Positions 18,668-30,022 are shown, numbered from the stretch's first letter. The stretch is 64,000 nt of DNA from Marinobacter szutsaonensis (GCF_039523335.1 NZ_BAAAFC010000001.1:496001-560000), one strand, 5' to 3'. A program made the numbers and translations. Notes: generated by a model not told the origin, from the sequence alone.

Positions 18668-19417
18668 TTAACCGTTTGCAGAGGAAAGGAACTTCTTTGC
18701 AAGCTCCGCCGCACCGCTGCTCGGATAATCATCAACGACGCTCTGCATGCGCCGGCGAGCCTCGTCAGTTTCGCCCAGACGATCCAGGGTCACACCCAGC
18801 TTGTATACCGCATCCGGCGCCTTGCGATGGTCCGGGAAACGGGTCGCCACGATGGTGAAGGCCTGTTTTGCCTGCTCCAGCTGCGGCTTGACCAGGTACA
18901 CCTCACCCAGCCAGTAATACGCATTCACCGTCAGGTCCCCTTCGGGGTATTTGTCGATGAACTCGTACAACCGGGTAATGGCCTGGTCGTAGTCCTTCTG
19001 GTTCCGGATCAGGTCCTGAATCTCGTTATAGGCCTTGCGCTCCTCGGCATCTGGCTGACGATACTCACGGGTTTCCACCGCCTGCCCGTCACCACTGCCA
19101 GAAGCAGATGACGAAGCCGGCGCCGATTCCGGCTGGCTCGCCATCTTCTCGGACAGATCGAGGATACGCTGGTCCAGATCTATGTAACGATCACGACCCT
19201 GCTCCTGCAACCGGGTGATCATGTGCTGCTGCTCTTCCACCTGCCCCTGCAACCTGCGCACCTCCTGCTGGAGTTGCTGAATCATATAGAACAATTCTGC
19301 GGTTGCCTGGTTGCCAGAGGAACTTCTCTGGGCCGGTGCGGAAGATTGCGCCTGAACCGGCCCCACCTGCGCAAGCGCAAGTGGAACCAGCAGTAACGCC
19401 ACGAGCCGTTTTCTCAT
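18668..19417 (-). CDS. cpoB: Cell division coordinator CpoB (YbgF)
   Basis: Protein of 249 residues. The signal peptide is residues 1-23 (ending Val-Gln-Ala). A coiled-coil region (about 40-95, Gln/Glu/Leu rich, IQQLQQEVRRLQGQVEEQQH type) mediates trimerisation. The C-terminal half holds TPR repeats (YDQAITRLYEFIDKYPEGDL and similar). In E. coli it links Tol-Pal constriction with peptidoglycan synthesis by PBP1B. It is the last gene of the ybgC-tolQRAB-pal-cpoB unit. Confidence 0.95.
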   Translation of the reverse strand: MRKRLVALLLVPLALAQVGPVQAQSSAPAQRSSSGNQATAELFYMIQQLQQEVRRLQGQVEEQQHMITRLQEQGRDRYIDLDQRILDLSEKMASQPESAPASSSASGSGDGQAVETREYRQPDAEERKAYNEIQDLIRNQKDYDQAITRLYEFIDKYPEGDLTVNAYYWLGEVYLVKPQLEQAKQAFTIVATRFPDHRKAPDAVYKLGVTLDRLGETDEARRRMQSVVDDYPSSGAAELAKKFLSSANG

Positions 19418-19446
19418 GGATACACCCGATCTTGTCAGTTAGCGGT

Positions 19447-20010
19447 TCAGTCGAAAACCAGTTCTACCCGACGGTTCTGTGCCCAGGCACTTTCAGAGGA
19501 GCCCATGACCGCCGGCTTTTCTTCACCATAGCTTACGGTTTCGATCTGGCCACGTGAAGCACCGTTGACGATCAGGAACCGCTGCACGGCATTGGCGCGA
19601 CGCTCGCCCAGGGCGAGGTTGTATTCCTTGGTACCGCGCTCATCCGCATGGCCTTCCAGGCGAACGTTCCGGCCCGGGTTGTTGGCCAGGTACTGGGCAT
19701 GGGCCACCAGCACGTCACGGGCTTCCGGCTTGATCTCTGCTGTGTCGAAATCGAAGTAGAAGGTAGTGATGTCACGCAGGGCTTCCATCTTGGCGCGCTC
19801 TTCGGCGGCCATACGCTCTTCTTCGGTCAGCGCGGACGAGGACACGCCGCCCTCATCATCACCGCCATAAACCGTGGAGCCGTCGTCTACAGGGGCGACG
19901 TCGGAATCGTAGGTGCCATCGCCCACAGTTTCACCAGTGGAACTACAACCGGCAAAAAGACCGGCGGAAAGCAGCATGGCGAGGACTTTGGAGTGCATGG
20001 ACAGTTTCAT
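19447..20010 (-). CDS. pal: Peptidoglycan-associated lipoprotein Pal
   Basis: Protein of 187 residues. Of two close ATGs, 20010 is favoured because AAAAGGAA lies 7 bases before it, while it would touch the ATG at 20016. The lipobox Leu-Phe-Ala-Gly-Cys (Cys about 21) anchors it to the outer membrane. An acidic Asp/Gly linker precedes the OmpA-like domain (about 80-185) with [18 protein letters not shown], which binds diaminopimelate in the wall. It forms the Tol-Pal complex with TolB. Confidence 0.96.
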   Translation of the reverse strand: MKLSMHSKVLAMLLSAGLFAGCSSTGETVGDGTYDSDVAPVDDGSTVYGGDDEGGVSSSALTEEERMAAEERAKMEALRDITTFYFDFDTAEIKPEARDVLVAHAQYLANNPGRNVRLEGHADERGTKEYNLALGERRANAVQRFLIVNGASRGQIETVSYGEEKPAVMGSSESAWAQNRRVELVFD

Positions 20011-20067
20011 GTTCATTTCCTTTTCAGTGGCTTGAGTTTATTGATTGCTTGCGAGCGCCCGGGCCGT

Positions 20068-21381
20068 TCAGTTAACGATCGGCCCCCAGGCCGGTTCACG
20101 GACATCCCCTTCCGAAGCCGGCAGGCTGTATGCCGCACCGCCATCGGCCGAGATCACGGTCAGCACACTGTCGCCACCCTGCTTGGTGGCATAGATCAGC
20201 ATCCGACCGTTGGGTGACACACTCGGTGATTCATCCGATTCGGTCCGGGTCAGGACCGTCTCTTCACCGTTCTTGAGATTGGTACGGGCAATGTGGAACG
20301 CGCTGTTTCGCTGGTGCACGTAATAAACGTAGTCCCCGGTATTATCCGGCCGCGGCCGCGCGTTATAGCGACTGCCGAAGGTAATACGGCGGGGTTCTGC
20401 ACCGGGCGATTTCATATGATAGATCTGCGGTCCGCCGGAGCGATCCGAGGTGAAGAAAATACCGTCACCGGAGTGGTCGTAGGTTGCCTCGGTATCGATT
20501 GCCCAGTGATTGGTGAGCTTGGTCAGCTGCCGGCTCGCCAGGTCCATCCGGTAGATCTCGGCGTTACCGTCCTTGGACAGTGTCATCAGCAGTGAGCGAC
20601 CGTCTTCTGACCAGGCCGGCGCAGAATTGAGACCTTTGAAATCGGCCACCTTGGTGCGTTGGCCGGAAGACAGCTCGTGAATGTAGATTGCCGGCTTTCC
20701 GGTTTCGAAGGAGACGTAGGCCAGCCGTTTTCCATCCGGAGACCAGGCCGGTGACAGGATCGGCTCCTGGCTCTCAAGCCGGATCTTTGCACGCTTGCCG
20801 TCCACATCACTCACCTGCAGGCGGTACCGGGGCTTGCCATTGAAAGTGTCGAGGGTGATGTACGCCAGTTTGGTGGAAAACGCCCCTGGAACACCGGTAA
20901 TCGCCTCATACACCTTGTCACTGATGTGATGGCCAAGCGTACGCATACCATTGACCGATGCTGCCGCGGTTTCGCCGAGAATACGTTTTTCCTGGTTAAC
21001 GTCGAACAACTCATAGCGGGCAACGACCCGATCGCCGTTCCGGCTCAGCTCACCGACGAGGACGTACCGCTGGCCGAGCATGCGCCAGTCCCGGAAGTAC
21101 ACCTCCTCCCGACGGGAGGGCAGGCTCAGCATTTTCTCCGCGGGCAGCGGCCGGAACTCCCCGCTCATGGCAAGATCGTCCCGGACAATATTGGCCACCT
21201 TGTCCCCGGGCGGAATTGCACCGTTCTCCGCAAATGGCACCACGGAGATAGGAAGCGCGGCATCAGCGCCTTCGGTGATTCGTATGAGCAGCTCCGCACG
21301 CGCCCCGGTTGCCAGCATGATCAGGGCAGCCAGCACGGCGGCCACGGCTTTGTGTGAAGTCGTCCAGGTCCGCTTTGTCAT
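20068..21381 (-). CDS. tolB: Tol-Pal periplasmic protein TolB
   Basis: Protein of 437 residues with a signal peptide (about 1-29). An N-terminal alpha/beta domain (30-160) is followed by a six-bladed propeller with repeated motifs of the type [25 protein letters not shown] and [13 protein letters not shown]. It moves between Pal and TolA during cell constriction. Encoded 16 bp after tolA and followed by pal. Confidence 0.96.
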   Translation of the reverse strand: MTKRTWTTSHKAVAAVLAALIMLATGARAELLIRITEGADAALPISVVPFAENGAIPPGDKVANIVRDDLAMSGEFRPLPAEKMLSLPSRREEVYFRDWRMLGQRYVLVGELSRNGDRVVARYELFDVNQEKRILGETAAASVNGMRTLGHHISDKVYEAITGVPGAFSTKLAYITLDTFNGKPRYRLQVSDVDGKRAKIRLESQEPILSPAWSPDGKRLAYVSFETGKPAIYIHELSSGQRTKVADFKGLNSAPAWSEDGRSLLMTLSKDGNAEIYRMDLASRQLTKLTNHWAIDTEATYDHSGDGIFFTSDRSGGPQIYHMKSPGAEPRRITFGSRYNARPRPDNTGDYVYYVHQRNSAFHIARTNLKNGEETVLTRTESDESPSVSPNGRMLIYATKQGGDSVLTVISADGGAAYSLPASEGDVREPAWGPIVN

Positions 21382-21397
21382 GATCTTTCCTGTTTCC

Positions 21398-22465
21398 TTA
21401 TCTCAACCGGCGCGGGTTGAATTCAATAGTAAACTGACGGAAATAACGCTCGAAGGTTTCCCTGTCATCCGGTATCGGATAACGGTTCAGTGAGCGTACA
21501 GCACTCAGGGCCGAGTTATCGAACGCGGTGTTGCCACTACTGCTGACAAGTTTGACACTGGCCAGTTCGCCCGTCGGCAACAACGTTATCTGCAGCCTGG
21601 CAGTCATTTCTTCGGTGGCCGACGATGGTGGGTACCATGCCTGACTCAACCGTTCCCGGATCAGCGCCTGATACTTCTCACTTTCGGACAGCATCTGCGC
21701 TTCCTTCGCCCGGGCCGCGGCAGCCTGCTGCTGACGACGGGCTTCGGCCTCCTTCGCCTTGCGAGATTCCTCGGCCAGAGCTTCAAGCTGCTGCTCTTTC
21801 AGGCGCCGTTCGGCCTCGAGGCGCTTGCGCTCGGCCTCCTTGCGGGCTTCTTCTTCCTGACGGCGACGCTCGGCTTCTTCCTGCTTGCGCTGTTCTTCCA
21901 GCCGTCGCTGCTGCTCCTCGGCCTTCTTGCGCTCCGCTTCCTGGCGCTTGCGCTCTTCCTCGGCTTTCTGCCGTTCACGCTCCTTGGCCTCCGCCTCTGC
22001 CTTCTGGCGGGCGGCTTCGCGGGCATTCGCCTCTTCCCGCTCCTTTGCCAGGGCTTCCTGTTTCTTGCGCTCTTCCTCGGCCTTGCGACGGGCCTCCTCT
22101 TCCTGGGCCTTCTGCTCGGCTATCCTGCGAGCCTCTTCTTCCTGACGACGGCGCTCGGCCTCGGCCTTTTTCCTTTCTTCCTCTTCAGCACGGCGCTGCT
22201 GGTCCCGATCCGGCTGATCGTCCGGCTCCACCACCGGGCTTGGATCCGGTTGCTGCTGGGTGATCAGCCGCGCCGAAATACTGCGAGGTGGCTGCTCATC
22301 CACCGGACTGGTCCAGGACCAGCCTGCAAGAGCGACCACCACGATGAGCAGGTGCAGAAACACCGACAAGGCGACCGGCGATTTCCACGGCGCCGTACCG
22401 GTACTGATTACCCTGCGATCCTGATTCGTCACAACAGCTCCGCGCGTTTCTGGCTCACTTCTCAT
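21398..22465 (-). CDS. tolA: Inner-membrane bridging protein TolA
   Basis: Protein of 355 residues. One membrane segment lies at about 30-50. Residues 80-255 are almost entirely Ala/Lys/Glu/Arg/Gln and form the long helical rod that crosses the periplasm. The C-terminal TonB-like domain (about 260-355) has [20 protein letters not shown] and ends with [15 protein letters not shown]. It transmits proton-motive force from TolQR to Pal/TolB. Its first 11 bases overlap tolR. Confidence 0.95.
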   Translation of the reverse strand: MRSEPETRGAVVTNQDRRVISTGTAPWKSPVALSVFLHLLIVVVALAGWSWTSPVDEQPPRSISARLITQQQPDPSPVVEPDDQPDRDQQRRAEEEERKKAEAERRRQEEEARRIAEQKAQEEEARRKAEEERKKQEALAKEREEANAREAARQKAEAEAKERERQKAEEERKRQEAERKKAEEQQRRLEEQRKQEEAERRRQEEEARKEAERKRLEAERRLKEQQLEALAEESRKAKEAEARRQQQAAAARAKEAQMLSESEKYQALIRERLSQAWYPPSSATEEMTARLQITLLPTGELASVKLVSSSGNTAFDNSALSAVRSLNRYPIPDDRETFERYFRQFTIEFNPRRLR

Positions 22466-22901
22466 CCGGAGATGGTTCGGTGATCAACCCGATGCTGGTG
22501 GCACCGGCACCCTGTAACTCCGCCATCAGGCGCACCACCGTGCCGTATTCCACATGCTCGTCACCGCGCACAAGGACCTCACCATTGGGACGCTGTGACA
22601 GGATCTTGGCTACGTGTTCACTCACTTCTCCCAGAGACATGGGATCACTGCTCTCGTCACCAATCTCCATGTAGTAGGCACCGTTGGTGTCCACCGAGAC
22701 CACAATCGACTCCACATCCTTGTCAGACTGGATGGGATCGGATGTGGTTTCCGGCAAATCCACTTTGACGCCCTGGGTCAGCATGGGCGCGGTCACCATG
22801 AAAATGACCAGCAACACCAGCATCACGTCGATGTAGGGAACGACGTTGATCTCCGACATCGGTTTTTTCCGCTGCTGCGGCATCATTCCCATGCCCTTCA
22901 T
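22455..22901 (-). CDS. tolR: Tol-Pal protein TolR
   Basis: Protein of 148 residues of the ExbD/TolR family. A single membrane segment (about 18-40) contains the essential Asp in PYIDVMLVLLVIFM; the periplasmic part carries VLVRGDEHVEYGTVV. With TolQ it forms the proton channel that energises TolA. It overlaps tolA and follows tolQ by 31 bp. Confidence 0.95.
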   Translation of the reverse strand: MKGMGMMPQQRKKPMSEINVVPYIDVMLVLLVIFMVTAPMLTQGVKVDLPETTSDPIQSDKDVESIVVSVDTNGAYYMEIGDESSDPMSLGEVSEHVAKILSQRPNGEVLVRGDEHVEYGTVVRLMAELQGAGATSIGLITEPSPDEK

Positions 22902-22932
22902 ATCACCCGGCTCCGATCGTTGCGTTCATTCA

Positions 22933-23622
22933 TCAGGCGGCGCTCTGTTCGCTGGCGTGTACTCGGCGATGCAGAATGCTGGAGAACTCCTCGGCGAAGG
23001 TCTCGTAGTTCTTGAGCAGGGCATCGGACATGGCCGAGAACCGGTTGTAGGCAATAACCGCCGGAATGGCCGCGAACAGGCCCATGGCCGTGGCAATCAG
23101 GGCTTCCGAAATACCCGGGGCAACTGTTGCCAGGGTTGCCTGCTGGACCTGAGCAAGACCCCGGAACGAGTTCATGATCCCCCAGACGGTGCCAAACAGA
23201 CCGACATAGGGACTGGTGGAACCGACCGTGGCCAGAAATGGCAGATGGGTCTCAAGCCGCTCCTGCTCCCGGGAGAAGGCGACACGCATGGCACGCTGGG
23301 TGCCTTCCATGACGGCGTCAGCATCCCGGCTCTGTTGCCGAAGCCGCGAGAATTCCTTGAATCCGGCGCGAAAGACCGCTTCTACCCCGGAGAATGGCGT
23401 TGGTTCGGCATTGACCTCCCGGTACAGCTGGCCAAGGTCCATACCGGACCAGAATCGTTCTTCAAACTCCAGCTGGGCCCGTTTGGCCTTCCGGAAGACC
23501 TGCAGGCGCTGAAAAATCAGGGCCCAGGAAATCACCGATGCCAGTGCCAGCAACAGCATGACCAGCTGTACCAGTAACCCGGCATTTGAAATGAGATGCC
23601 ATACAGAAAGTTCTGACTCCAC
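22933..23622 (-). CDS. tolQ: Tol-Pal protein TolQ
   Basis: Protein of 229 residues, ExbB/TolQ family, with three membrane segments (about 15-37, 130-155 and 165-190). VGLFGTVWGIMNSF and the Thr in ALIATAMGLFAAIPAV line the proton path. It starts 3 bp after the ybgC stop, so translation is likely coupled. Confidence 0.96.
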   Translation of the reverse strand: MESELSVWHLISNAGLLVQLVMLLLALASVISWALIFQRLQVFRKAKRAQLEFEERFWSGMDLGQLYREVNAEPTPFSGVEAVFRAGFKEFSRLRQQSRDADAVMEGTQRAMRVAFSREQERLETHLPFLATVGSTSPYVGLFGTVWGIMNSFRGLAQVQQATLATVAPGISEALIATAMGLFAAIPAVIAYNRFSAMSDALLKNYETFAEEFSSILHRRVHASEQSAA

Positions 23623-23625
23623 CTT

Positions 23626-24105
23626 TTACTCCTGGCTGGTTCCGTTAGTTGGGTCCGGGTGCTGAACGTTGCGCTTCAGCAGGTCCTGCATATTCTCGGG
23701 CAGGCGCCGGGGCCTGCCGGTATCCAGCGCCACACAGGCCACGCGAACATCCGCCTCACACAGTAACGTTCGATCACTGGCACGCAGCACGCGCTGCCTG
23801 AAATTCATCCACACTCGTCCGTAGGCCACGGGCTCGGCAGTGACCAGCAACTGGTCATCCAGTCGGGCCGGCACCGCATAATGAATGTTCATCCGCTGCA
23901 CCACGTAGCTGATGTTATCCGCCAGGCCGGCCCGAAGACCGACTCCGCAGCTGCGCACCCATTCGGTACGGGCGCGCTCCATGTAGTGCAGATACTTGGC
24001 GTGGAAGACAATACCACCAGCATCCGTATCTTCTATATACACCCTGATGGGTAATTCAAAGACCTGGGCTTTGGCTGTATCAGTCAAAGAGGTCCCCCTC
24101 GGCAT
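23626..24105 (-). CDS. ybgC: Acyl-CoA thioesterase YbgC
   Basis: Protein of 159 residues with a hot-dog fold. The ATG at 24105 is taken; the longer frame to 24129 lies inside ruvB. Catalytic Asp is in [18 protein letters not shown] (near residue 25), a family hallmark. It hydrolyses acyl-CoA thioesters and heads the tol-pal unit. Its first 26 bp overlap the 3' end of ruvB. Confidence 0.93.
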   Translation of the reverse strand: MPRGTSLTDTAKAQVFELPIRVYIEDTDAGGIVFHAKYLHYMERARTEWVRSCGVGLRAGLADNISYVVQRMNIHYAVPARLDDQLLVTAEPVAYGRVWMNFRQRVLRASDRTLLCEADVRVACVALDTGRPRRLPENMQDLLKRNVQHPDPTNGTSQE

Positions 24106-25111
24106 CCGATCTGCGAGGTACCACGCCAAAGTGCTGGTAGGCGTTGGAGGTCACCATTCGTCCCCGTGGTGTGCGAACCATGAAACCCTGCTGGATCAGG
24201 AAAGGCTCCAGCACATCCTCGATGGTTCCCCGCTCCTCGCTGATGGCGGCCGCCAGGCTTTCAACACCCACCGGACCACCGTCAAACTTTTCAATCATGG
24301 CCAGCAACAGCCGGCGATCCATGTGATCAAAACCCTGATTATCCACCTTGAGCATGTTCAGGGCCTGGTCCGCAATATCAGCGGTAATCCGGCCGTTGGA
24401 GCGCACTTCGGCAAAGTCCCTCACCCGGCGTAACAACCGGTTGGCAATCCGGGGCGTTCCCCGGGAACGGCGGGCAATCTCGAAGGCTCCGGCCTCATCA
24501 ATCACCACGGTGGACAGCCGGGCCGAACGGATGATGATGTTGGTCAGATCCTCGGTGTTGTAGAACTCGAGCCGCTGCACGATGCCGAAACGATCCCGCA
24601 GCGGCGAGGTCAGCAGGCCGGCGCGGGTGGTTGCCCCGACCAGGGTGAACGGCGGCAGGTCCAGCTTGATCGAGCGGGCAGCCGGCCCCTCCCCGATCAT
24701 GATATCCAGCTGATAGTCCTCCATCGCCGGATACAGGACCTCCTCAACGGCGGCGCTCAGACGATGGATCTCATCAATAAAGAGAACATCGCCTTCTTCG
24801 AGATTGGTGAGCATTGCGGCCAGGTCGCCGGCTTTCTCGAGCACCGGACCGGAGGTGGTCTTGATGGCCACTCCCATCTCGTTGGCGATGATGTTGGCCA
24901 GAGTGGTCTTGCCCAGACCGGGCGGACCGAAAATCAGCACATGGTCCAGCGCCTCCTGCCGACCACGGGCGGCGGAGATGAAAATCTCCATCTGCTCCCG
25001 GACCGAGGGTTGGCCCACGTATTCGGACAGCAGCGTCGGACGGATGGCCCGATCGTGGACCTCCTCATAGTCACCGGCTCCGGCTGAAATCAGTCGGTCG
25101 GATTCAATCAT
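24080..25111 (-). CDS. ruvB: Holliday junction branch-migration ATPase RuvB
   Basis: Protein of 343 residues from the ATG at 25111. Walker A is [11 protein letters not shown] near residue 62, Walker B is DEIHRLS near 113, sensor 1 is VGATTRAG, and the C-terminal winged helix ends with [17 protein letters not shown]. It drives branch migration as a hexamer with RuvA. The ruvA-ruvB gap of 148 bp (25112-25259) is longer than usual and holds no gene I can see. Confidence 0.97.
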   Translation of the reverse strand: MIESDRLISAGAGDYEEVHDRAIRPTLLSEYVGQPSVREQMEIFISAARGRQEALDHVLIFGPPGLGKTTLANIIANEMGVAIKTTSGPVLEKAGDLAAMLTNLEEGDVLFIDEIHRLSAAVEEVLYPAMEDYQLDIMIGEGPAARSIKLDLPPFTLVGATTRAGLLTSPLRDRFGIVQRLEFYNTEDLTNIIIRSARLSTVVIDEAGAFEIARRSRGTPRIANRLLRRVRDFAEVRSNGRITADIADQALNMLKVDNQGFDHMDRRLLLAMIEKFDGGPVGVESLAAAISEERGTIEDVLEPFLIQQGFMVRTPRGRMVTSNAYQHFGVVPRRSDAEGDLFD

Positions 25112-25259
25112 GGCATCACCCGTTCTATGGGAATCAACATCGTGCCTGTGCGCCTTGCCCTGCAATTCAACGTTGACCCAATTGTACAAACGGGTCCCTG
25201 ACTGTCACGTTACGCTCTCTACAGGTTTGGCGCCACTCAGGCGACATATTACCGTCAGG

Positions 25260-25892
25260 TCATCCAGCTGGGATCATGTTGCGCAGCGCCAGGCGGATCA
25301 GGGTCTCACTGGTCGCACCCTCCTCGGCCACCTTGCTGATCGCCTTCGCAGCCTCCTGCGGCTTGTAGCCAAGGGCTATCAAGGCCGCCTCGGCTTCTTC
25401 CCGCGGATCCGGCCCGGTCGCAACCTGTTCTGAGCCGGGCCCGCCGGTAACTGTCGCACCCGGCGACATTGGCACAAACTGACCTTCAAGTTGCCCGATC
25501 CGGTCAGCCATTTCAATAAGCAGGCGCTCTGCCGTCTTCTTGCCTACACCAGGCAGCTTGACCAGGGAATTCGCATCCTTCGACTCGACACAGCGAATGA
25601 ACTGCTGGGCGTCGAGACCGGACAGGATTCCGACCGCCAGCTTGGGGCCAACACCATTGACCTTGATCAGCAGACGGAACAGATCCCGATCCAGCTTCGC
25701 CGCGAACCCATACAGGCTCTGGGCATCCTCGCGTACGGCAAAATGGGTATGGAGGGTAACTTCCTGCCCGGACTCAGGCAGGTGGAAGAAGGTGGTGTAG
25801 GGAATGTCGATTTCGTAACCCAGCCCGGCGCACTCCACCATCGCCTGCCCGGGGGTCTTTTCGACCAGAATGCCTCGGATACGACCTATCAA
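25260..25892 (-). CDS. ruvA: Holliday junction DNA-binding protein RuvA
   Basis: Protein of 210 residues. It starts MIGRIRGILVEKTP, as in nearly all RuvA proteins. The middle has two helix-hairpin-helix motifs (VNGVGPKLAVGILSG and LPGVGKKTAERLLIEM). A Gly/Pro-rich flexible linker precedes the C-terminal domain that binds RuvB (about 160-210). It follows ruvC by 30 bp. Confidence 0.97.
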   Translation of the reverse strand: MIGRIRGILVEKTPGQAMVECAGLGYEIDIPYTTFFHLPESGQEVTLHTHFAVREDAQSLYGFAAKLDRDLFRLLIKVNGVGPKLAVGILSGLDAQQFIRCVESKDANSLVKLPGVGKKTAERLLIEMADRIGQLEGQFVPMSPGATVTGGPGSEQVATGPDPREEAEAALIALGYKPQEAAKAISKVAEEGATSETLIRLALRNMIPAG

Positions 25893-25922
25893 GGGGTAGC
25901 TCCTGTGGCTCCTGGGAGCCGG

Positions 25923-26450
25923 TTATTGTTGTCTGACCCGACCGCTGCGCACCTTGCCTCCACTCCCCGCCAGACGCAGCACACTCTGGCTCATATGCGC
26001 GTGGCACAGGGCAATGGCCAGGGCGTCGGCGGCATCGGCCTGGGGTTTGCGGGACAACGACAGCAGGGCCTGCACCATGTGCTGGACCTGGGACTTGTCT
26101 GCCCCACCCTTGCCGACCACCGCCTGCTTCACCTGCCGGGCAGAATATTCATGCACCGCCAGCCCGCTGTTGGCGGCACTGACGATGGCGGCACCCCGAG
26201 CCTGGCCCAGTTTGAGAGCGGAATCCGGGTTGCGGGCCATGAACACCTGCTCGATGGCGAACTCCTCGGGACGATATTCGCCGATCAGCGTGGCCAGACT
26301 GTGAAAGATGGTCTGGAGCCGCTCGGCCATGGGCTTTTCCCCGACCCGGATGCAGCCGCTGTCGATGTACTCGATCACCCGACCCTCGGCACGAATGACC
26401 CCATATCCGGTAATCCTTGAACCGGGATCCACTCCGAGAATAATCGGCAC
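25923..26450 (-). CDS. ruvC: Holliday junction endonuclease RuvC
   Basis: Protein of 175 residues. GTG at 26450 is chosen because AGGAG lies 8 bases upstream and because [12 protein letters not shown] is where the family begins; longer frames run into yebC. The catalytic acidic residues include Asp7 in GVDPGSR, Glu in AIEQVF and the Asp pair in [16 protein letters not shown]. It cuts Holliday junctions as a dimer. Confidence 0.96.
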   Translation of the reverse strand: MPIILGVDPGSRITGYGVIRAEGRVIEYIDSGCIRVGEKPMAERLQTIFHSLATLIGEYRPEEFAIEQVFMARNPDSALKLGQARGAAIVSAANSGLAVHEYSARQVKQAVVGKGGADKSQVQHMVQALLSLSRKPQADAADALAIALCHAHMSQSVLRLAGSGGKVRSGRVRQQ

Positions 26451-26469
26451 GCTCAGGCTCCTGCCATGG

Positions 26470-27213
26470 TCACAGGGATTCCATGATTTCTGCGGAGATG
26501 TCCGCGTTGTGATAGACGCTCTGAACGTCATCCAGATCCTCAAGCATGTCGATCAGCTTGAGAATGGTTTCGGCCCCCTCACGGTCCAGCTCGACCCGGG
26601 TTGACGGCACCATGGTGACCTCGGAATTGTCCGGCTTCAGCCCCGCCTCGACCAGGGATTCCTTGACGTCGAGGTACTCTTCCGGGGTGGTCACAATCTC
26701 GTAGGAACCGTCTTCCTGTTCCTGAAGGTCCTCGGCCCCGGCTTCCAGTGCCGCTTCCATCAAATGGTCGCCGTCCACATCCGGGCTGTAGCTGATGATG
26801 CCCTGCTTGGTGAACAGGTAGGCCACGGAGCCATCGGTGCCCAGATTACCGCCAAACTTGTTGAAGGCGTGGCGCACCTCGGCAACAGTGCGGTTCTTGT
26901 TGTCGGTCATGACCTCGACAAAAATGGCCACACCGCCCGGGCCGTAGCCTTCGTAGGTCAGTTCTTCGTAGTTGCTGTCATCGCCACCACCGGCGCCACG
27001 TTCAATGGCCCGTTCGATGGTGTCTTTTTTCATGTTGGCCGTCAGGGCCTTGTCGACAACCGCCCGAAGCCTGGGGTTATCGTTGGGGTCGCCACCGCCA
27101 AGGCGGGCGGCAACGGTCAGTTCCCGGATGATTTTGGTGAAGATCTTGCCCCGCTTGGCGTCCTGTGCCGCCTTGCGATGCTTGATGTTGGCCCATTTAC
27201 TGTGACCAGCCAT
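26470..27213 (-). CDS. yebC: YebC/PmpR-family regulator
   Basis: Protein of 247 residues. It begins [18 protein letters not shown] and has [20 protein letters not shown], both invariant in the family. YebC proteins act as DNA-binding regulators, and some relieve ribosome stalling at proline runs. Encoded between aspS and ruvC, as in most gammaproteobacteria. Confidence 0.96.
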   Translation of the reverse strand: MAGHSKWANIKHRKAAQDAKRGKIFTKIIRELTVAARLGGGDPNDNPRLRAVVDKALTANMKKDTIERAIERGAGGGDDSNYEELTYEGYGPGGVAIFVEVMTDNKNRTVAEVRHAFNKFGGNLGTDGSVAYLFTKQGIISYSPDVDGDHLMEAALEAGAEDLQEQEDGSYEIVTTPEEYLDVKESLVEAGLKPDNSEVTMVPSTRVELDREGAETILKLIDMLEDLDDVQSVYHNADISAEIMESL

Positions 27214-27274
27214 GCCTAACCTCCGTCCATCGTCCGGGGAGCGGGCCGCAGGCCCGCCCCCGACTTGTCAGAAT

Positions 27275-29074
27275 TTACTCGCTACCCTCGGCCTTGTTGC
27301 CCTCAACCGGCTTGGCGGAACGGCGCAGACGGATGTGCAGCTCACGCAGCTGCTTCTCGTCCACCTCGCCCGGCGCCTGGGTCATCAGGCAGGTTGCGCT
27401 CTGGGTTTTCGGGAAGGCAATCACGTCCCGGATCGAGGAAGAACCGGTCATCAGCATGACCAAACGATCCAGACCGAACGCCAGACCGCCATGGGGCGGG
27501 CAACCGAACTTCAGGGCATCCAGCAGGAAGCCGAACTTGGCGCGGGCCTCTCCCTCGCCGATACCCAGGATGCGGAACACCGCTTCCTGCATTTTCTCGT
27601 CGTGGATACGGATGGAACCGCCACCAAGCTCGGTGCCGTTCAGCACCATGTCGTAGGCGCGGGACAGCGCATTGGCCGGATCCGCAGCCAGATCTTCCGG
27701 TGAGCAGGACGGGGCGGTGAACGGGTGGTGAATCGCGGTCAGGCCGCCATCCGGGGTTTCCTCGAACATCGGGAAGTCCACAACCCACAGCGGCGCCCAT
27801 TCGCAGGTCAGCATGTTCAGGTCGTGACCCAGTTTTACCCGCAGCGCGCCCAGTGCTTCGTTGACGACCATGGTCTTGTCGGCACCGAAGAACACGATAT
27901 CGCCGTCTTCCGCACCCACGCGCTCCATGATGGCCTGGGCCACGTCGTCACCGAGGAACTTGATGATCGGAGACTGCAGCCCTTCCACACCTTTGGCCAA
28001 CTCGTTGACCTTGATGTAGGCCAGACCCTTGGCGCCGTAAATGCCGACAAACTTGGTGTAGTCGTCGATCTGCTTACGGGTAAGCTCGCCACCTTTCGGT
28101 ACACGCAGGGCGGCAACACGGCCCTTCGGATCCTTGGCCGGACCGGCGAACACTTTGAAGTCCACGTTTTCGACCAGGTCATTGACGTCCACCAGCTCCA
28201 GCGGAATACGCAGGTCCGGCTTGTCAGAGCCGAAGCGCTGCATGGCTTCGGAGTGCGGCATACGCGGGAACTCTGGCAGGCTGACGTCGAGCACGTCCTT
28301 GAACAGGGAACGAATCATGTCCTCGTTCAGCTCCATCAGGGTCTGCTCATCAATGAAAGACGCCTCGATGTCCACCTGGGTGAATTCCGGCTGACGGTCG
28401 GCGCGCAGGTCCTCGTCCCGGAAACACTTGGCGATCTGGTAGTAACGGTCGACACCGGAAACCATCAGCAGCTGCTTGAACAGCTGCGGGGACTGCGGCA
28501 GCGCGAAGAAGGACCCTTCGTGGGTACGGCTCGGCACCAGGTAGTCACGGGCACCTTCCGGGGTTGCACGGGTCAGGATCGGGGTTTCCACGTCCATGAA
28601 GCCACGGCTGTCCAGGAAGTTGCGGATGTAGCTGGTGACCCGGGAACGGAAACGCAGGCGGTTGATCATCTCCGGACGACGCAGATCCACGAACCGGTAG
28701 CGCAGACGTACATCCTCGCCCACATCCACATGCTCGTCCAGGGGGAACGGCGGCGTGGCGGCAGCATTCAGGATGGTCAGTTCCTTGCCCAACAACTCCA
28801 CCTGACCGGTGGGCATGTTGTTGTTCTCGGTGCCCGCCGGGCGACGACGCACGCGGCCGGTGACCTTGATGACGAATTCGCTGCGGACCTTTTCCGCCAG
28901 GGCGAAGCTCTCAGGGGTGTCCGGGTCGACAACCACCTGGGACATACCATCCCGATCTCGCAGATCCAGGAAGATAACCCCACCATGGTCACGGCGGCGG
29001 TGTACCCATCCGCAAAGTGTGACTTCCTGATCGATGTGGGATTCGTTGATCCCACCGCAATAATGACTGCGCAT
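27275..29074 (-). CDS. aspS: Aspartyl-tRNA synthetase
   Basis: Protein of 599 residues from the ATG at 29074; the longer frame upstream reads through an inverted-repeat element and is not coding. It starts [14 protein letters not shown] with an OB-fold anticodon domain (1-110), class II motif 2 in [18 protein letters not shown], the bacterial GAD insertion (about 290-420), and motif 3 in [12 protein letters not shown]. It charges tRNA-Asp. It is the first gene of the aspS-yebC-ruvCAB run. Confidence 0.97.
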   Translation of the reverse strand: MRSHYCGGINESHIDQEVTLCGWVHRRRDHGGVIFLDLRDRDGMSQVVVDPDTPESFALAEKVRSEFVIKVTGRVRRRPAGTENNNMPTGQVELLGKELTILNAAATPPFPLDEHVDVGEDVRLRYRFVDLRRPEMINRLRFRSRVTSYIRNFLDSRGFMDVETPILTRATPEGARDYLVPSRTHEGSFFALPQSPQLFKQLLMVSGVDRYYQIAKCFRDEDLRADRQPEFTQVDIEASFIDEQTLMELNEDMIRSLFKDVLDVSLPEFPRMPHSEAMQRFGSDKPDLRIPLELVDVNDLVENVDFKVFAGPAKDPKGRVAALRVPKGGELTRKQIDDYTKFVGIYGAKGLAYIKVNELAKGVEGLQSPIIKFLGDDVAQAIMERVGAEDGDIVFFGADKTMVVNEALGALRVKLGHDLNMLTCEWAPLWVVDFPMFEETPDGGLTAIHHPFTAPSCSPEDLAADPANALSRAYDMVLNGTELGGGSIRIHDEKMQEAVFRILGIGEGEARAKFGFLLDALKFGCPPHGGLAFGLDRLVMLMTGSSSIRDVIAFPKTQSATCLMTQAPGEVDEKQLRELHIRLRRSAKPVEGNKAEGSE

Positions 29075-29125
29075 ACCGGTTCCCGTTACGTTTGATGTGT
29101 TCAAATATGGTGCTTGGGTGCCGCA

Positions 29126-29230
29126 CCGGGTGGGGTGGATCTTTCCGAAACACGCTGTGAATACGTCCATGTACGCTCTGCTCCGCCATCCCTGGCTCCG
29201 CAAGGTTTCGGAAAGATCCACCCCACCCGG
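29126..29230. repeat. 105-bp inverted-repeat element upstream of aspS
   Basis: A 26-base arm at 29126-29151 (starting CCGGGTGGGGTGGATC) is perfectly repeated in inverse orientation at 29205-29230, separated by 53 bp. The loop contains further GC-rich short pairings. No transposase is present. The structure resembles a REP/BIME- or MITE-like extragenic element. It lies between the divergent aspS and fabR-like genes, so it could also affect their transcription. Confidence 0.75.
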
Positions 29231-29407
29231 CGCTACAATATTCTCGACCGCTCAAAAAATTGGAGCGACCTTAGCGGAAAAGCGGCCCATTATAAACACA
29301 ATGGCACTGAAAATCAGGCGTGCTGGCACGCAAATCAACCACTCGGATGACTGTGGGGTAGCAGGCCGCTAGAATGCCCTCTTCACAAACCCGGTTGGAG
29401 CGAGAAG

Positions 29408-30022
29408 TTGACCACCAGAGCGGAACAAAAACTGCGGACACGTCGCGCACTCATGGACGCCGCGCTAGCCCAGCTCAGTGCCGATCGGGGCTTTGGTAGC
29501 CTCAGTCTCAGAGAGGTCGCACGGGAAGCAGGCATTGCCCCAACCTCCTTTTACCGCCACTTCTCGGAACTGGACGAACTCGGACTCGCCCTGGTGGACG
29601 AAGGTGGTGTCGCCCTGCGCCAGTTGATGCGTCAGGCCCGCAAACGTATCGCCCGGGATGGCAGCGCCATTGCCACCTCGGTGGATACGTTCATGGAGTA
29701 CCTGGGCAACAACGCCAACCTTTTCCGGTTGATGCTGCGGGAACGGACCGGTGTTTCGAAGCCGTTCCGGACGGCAGTGAAGGCGGAGATCGATCATTTC
29801 GTAACGGAATTGGCCGACGACCTGCGGCGATTTGCCGAGGAACAGGGCAAGCCGTTGTCTGACGCGCGTGTGGTGGCCGAGGCGATGGTGACACTGGTTT
29901 TCAACCAGGGTGCGGAGGCGCTCGATGCCACACCGAAGGAAAAGGAAGAGTTGAAGGTGAAACTGAAAACGGAGCTTCGGATGATCCTACTGGGCTCGCA
30001 AACGCTGGCCCGGAGGCGCTGA
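29408..30022 (+). CDS. fabR: TetR-family repressor, FabR-like
   Basis: Protein of 204 residues starting with TTG at 29408; GGAG lies 7 bases before it and the family match begins right there. The helix-turn-helix is [20 protein letters not shown] (about 35-55), nearly the same as in E. coli FabR, and the similarity continues with [21 protein letters not shown] and [10 protein letters not shown]. FabR represses the unsaturated fatty-acid genes fabA/fabB in response to acyl thioesters. No desaturase or fab gene is adjacent. It ends 7 bp from the convergent HIT gene. Confidence 0.88.
   Translation: MTTRAEQKLRTRRALMDAALAQLSADRGFGSLSLREVAREAGIAPTSFYRHFSELDELGLALVDEGGVALRQLMRQARKRIARDGSAIATSVDTFMEYLGNNANLFRLMLRERTGVSKPFRTAVKAEIDHFVTELADDLRRFAEEQGKPLSDARVVAEAMVTLVFNQGAEALDATPKEKEELKVKLKTELRMILLGSQTLARRR

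Noticed and set aside
27725..29095. A 456-codon plus-strand open frame opposite aspS
   Set aside because: Mirror of the aspS codon pattern with no family signatures.
29091..29105. TTTGA-N5-TCAAA upstream of aspS as another FNR-like site
   Set aside because: The spacing is odd (15 bp in total) and the outer bases do not match CATTGA/TCAATG. It overlaps the region just before the repeat element.
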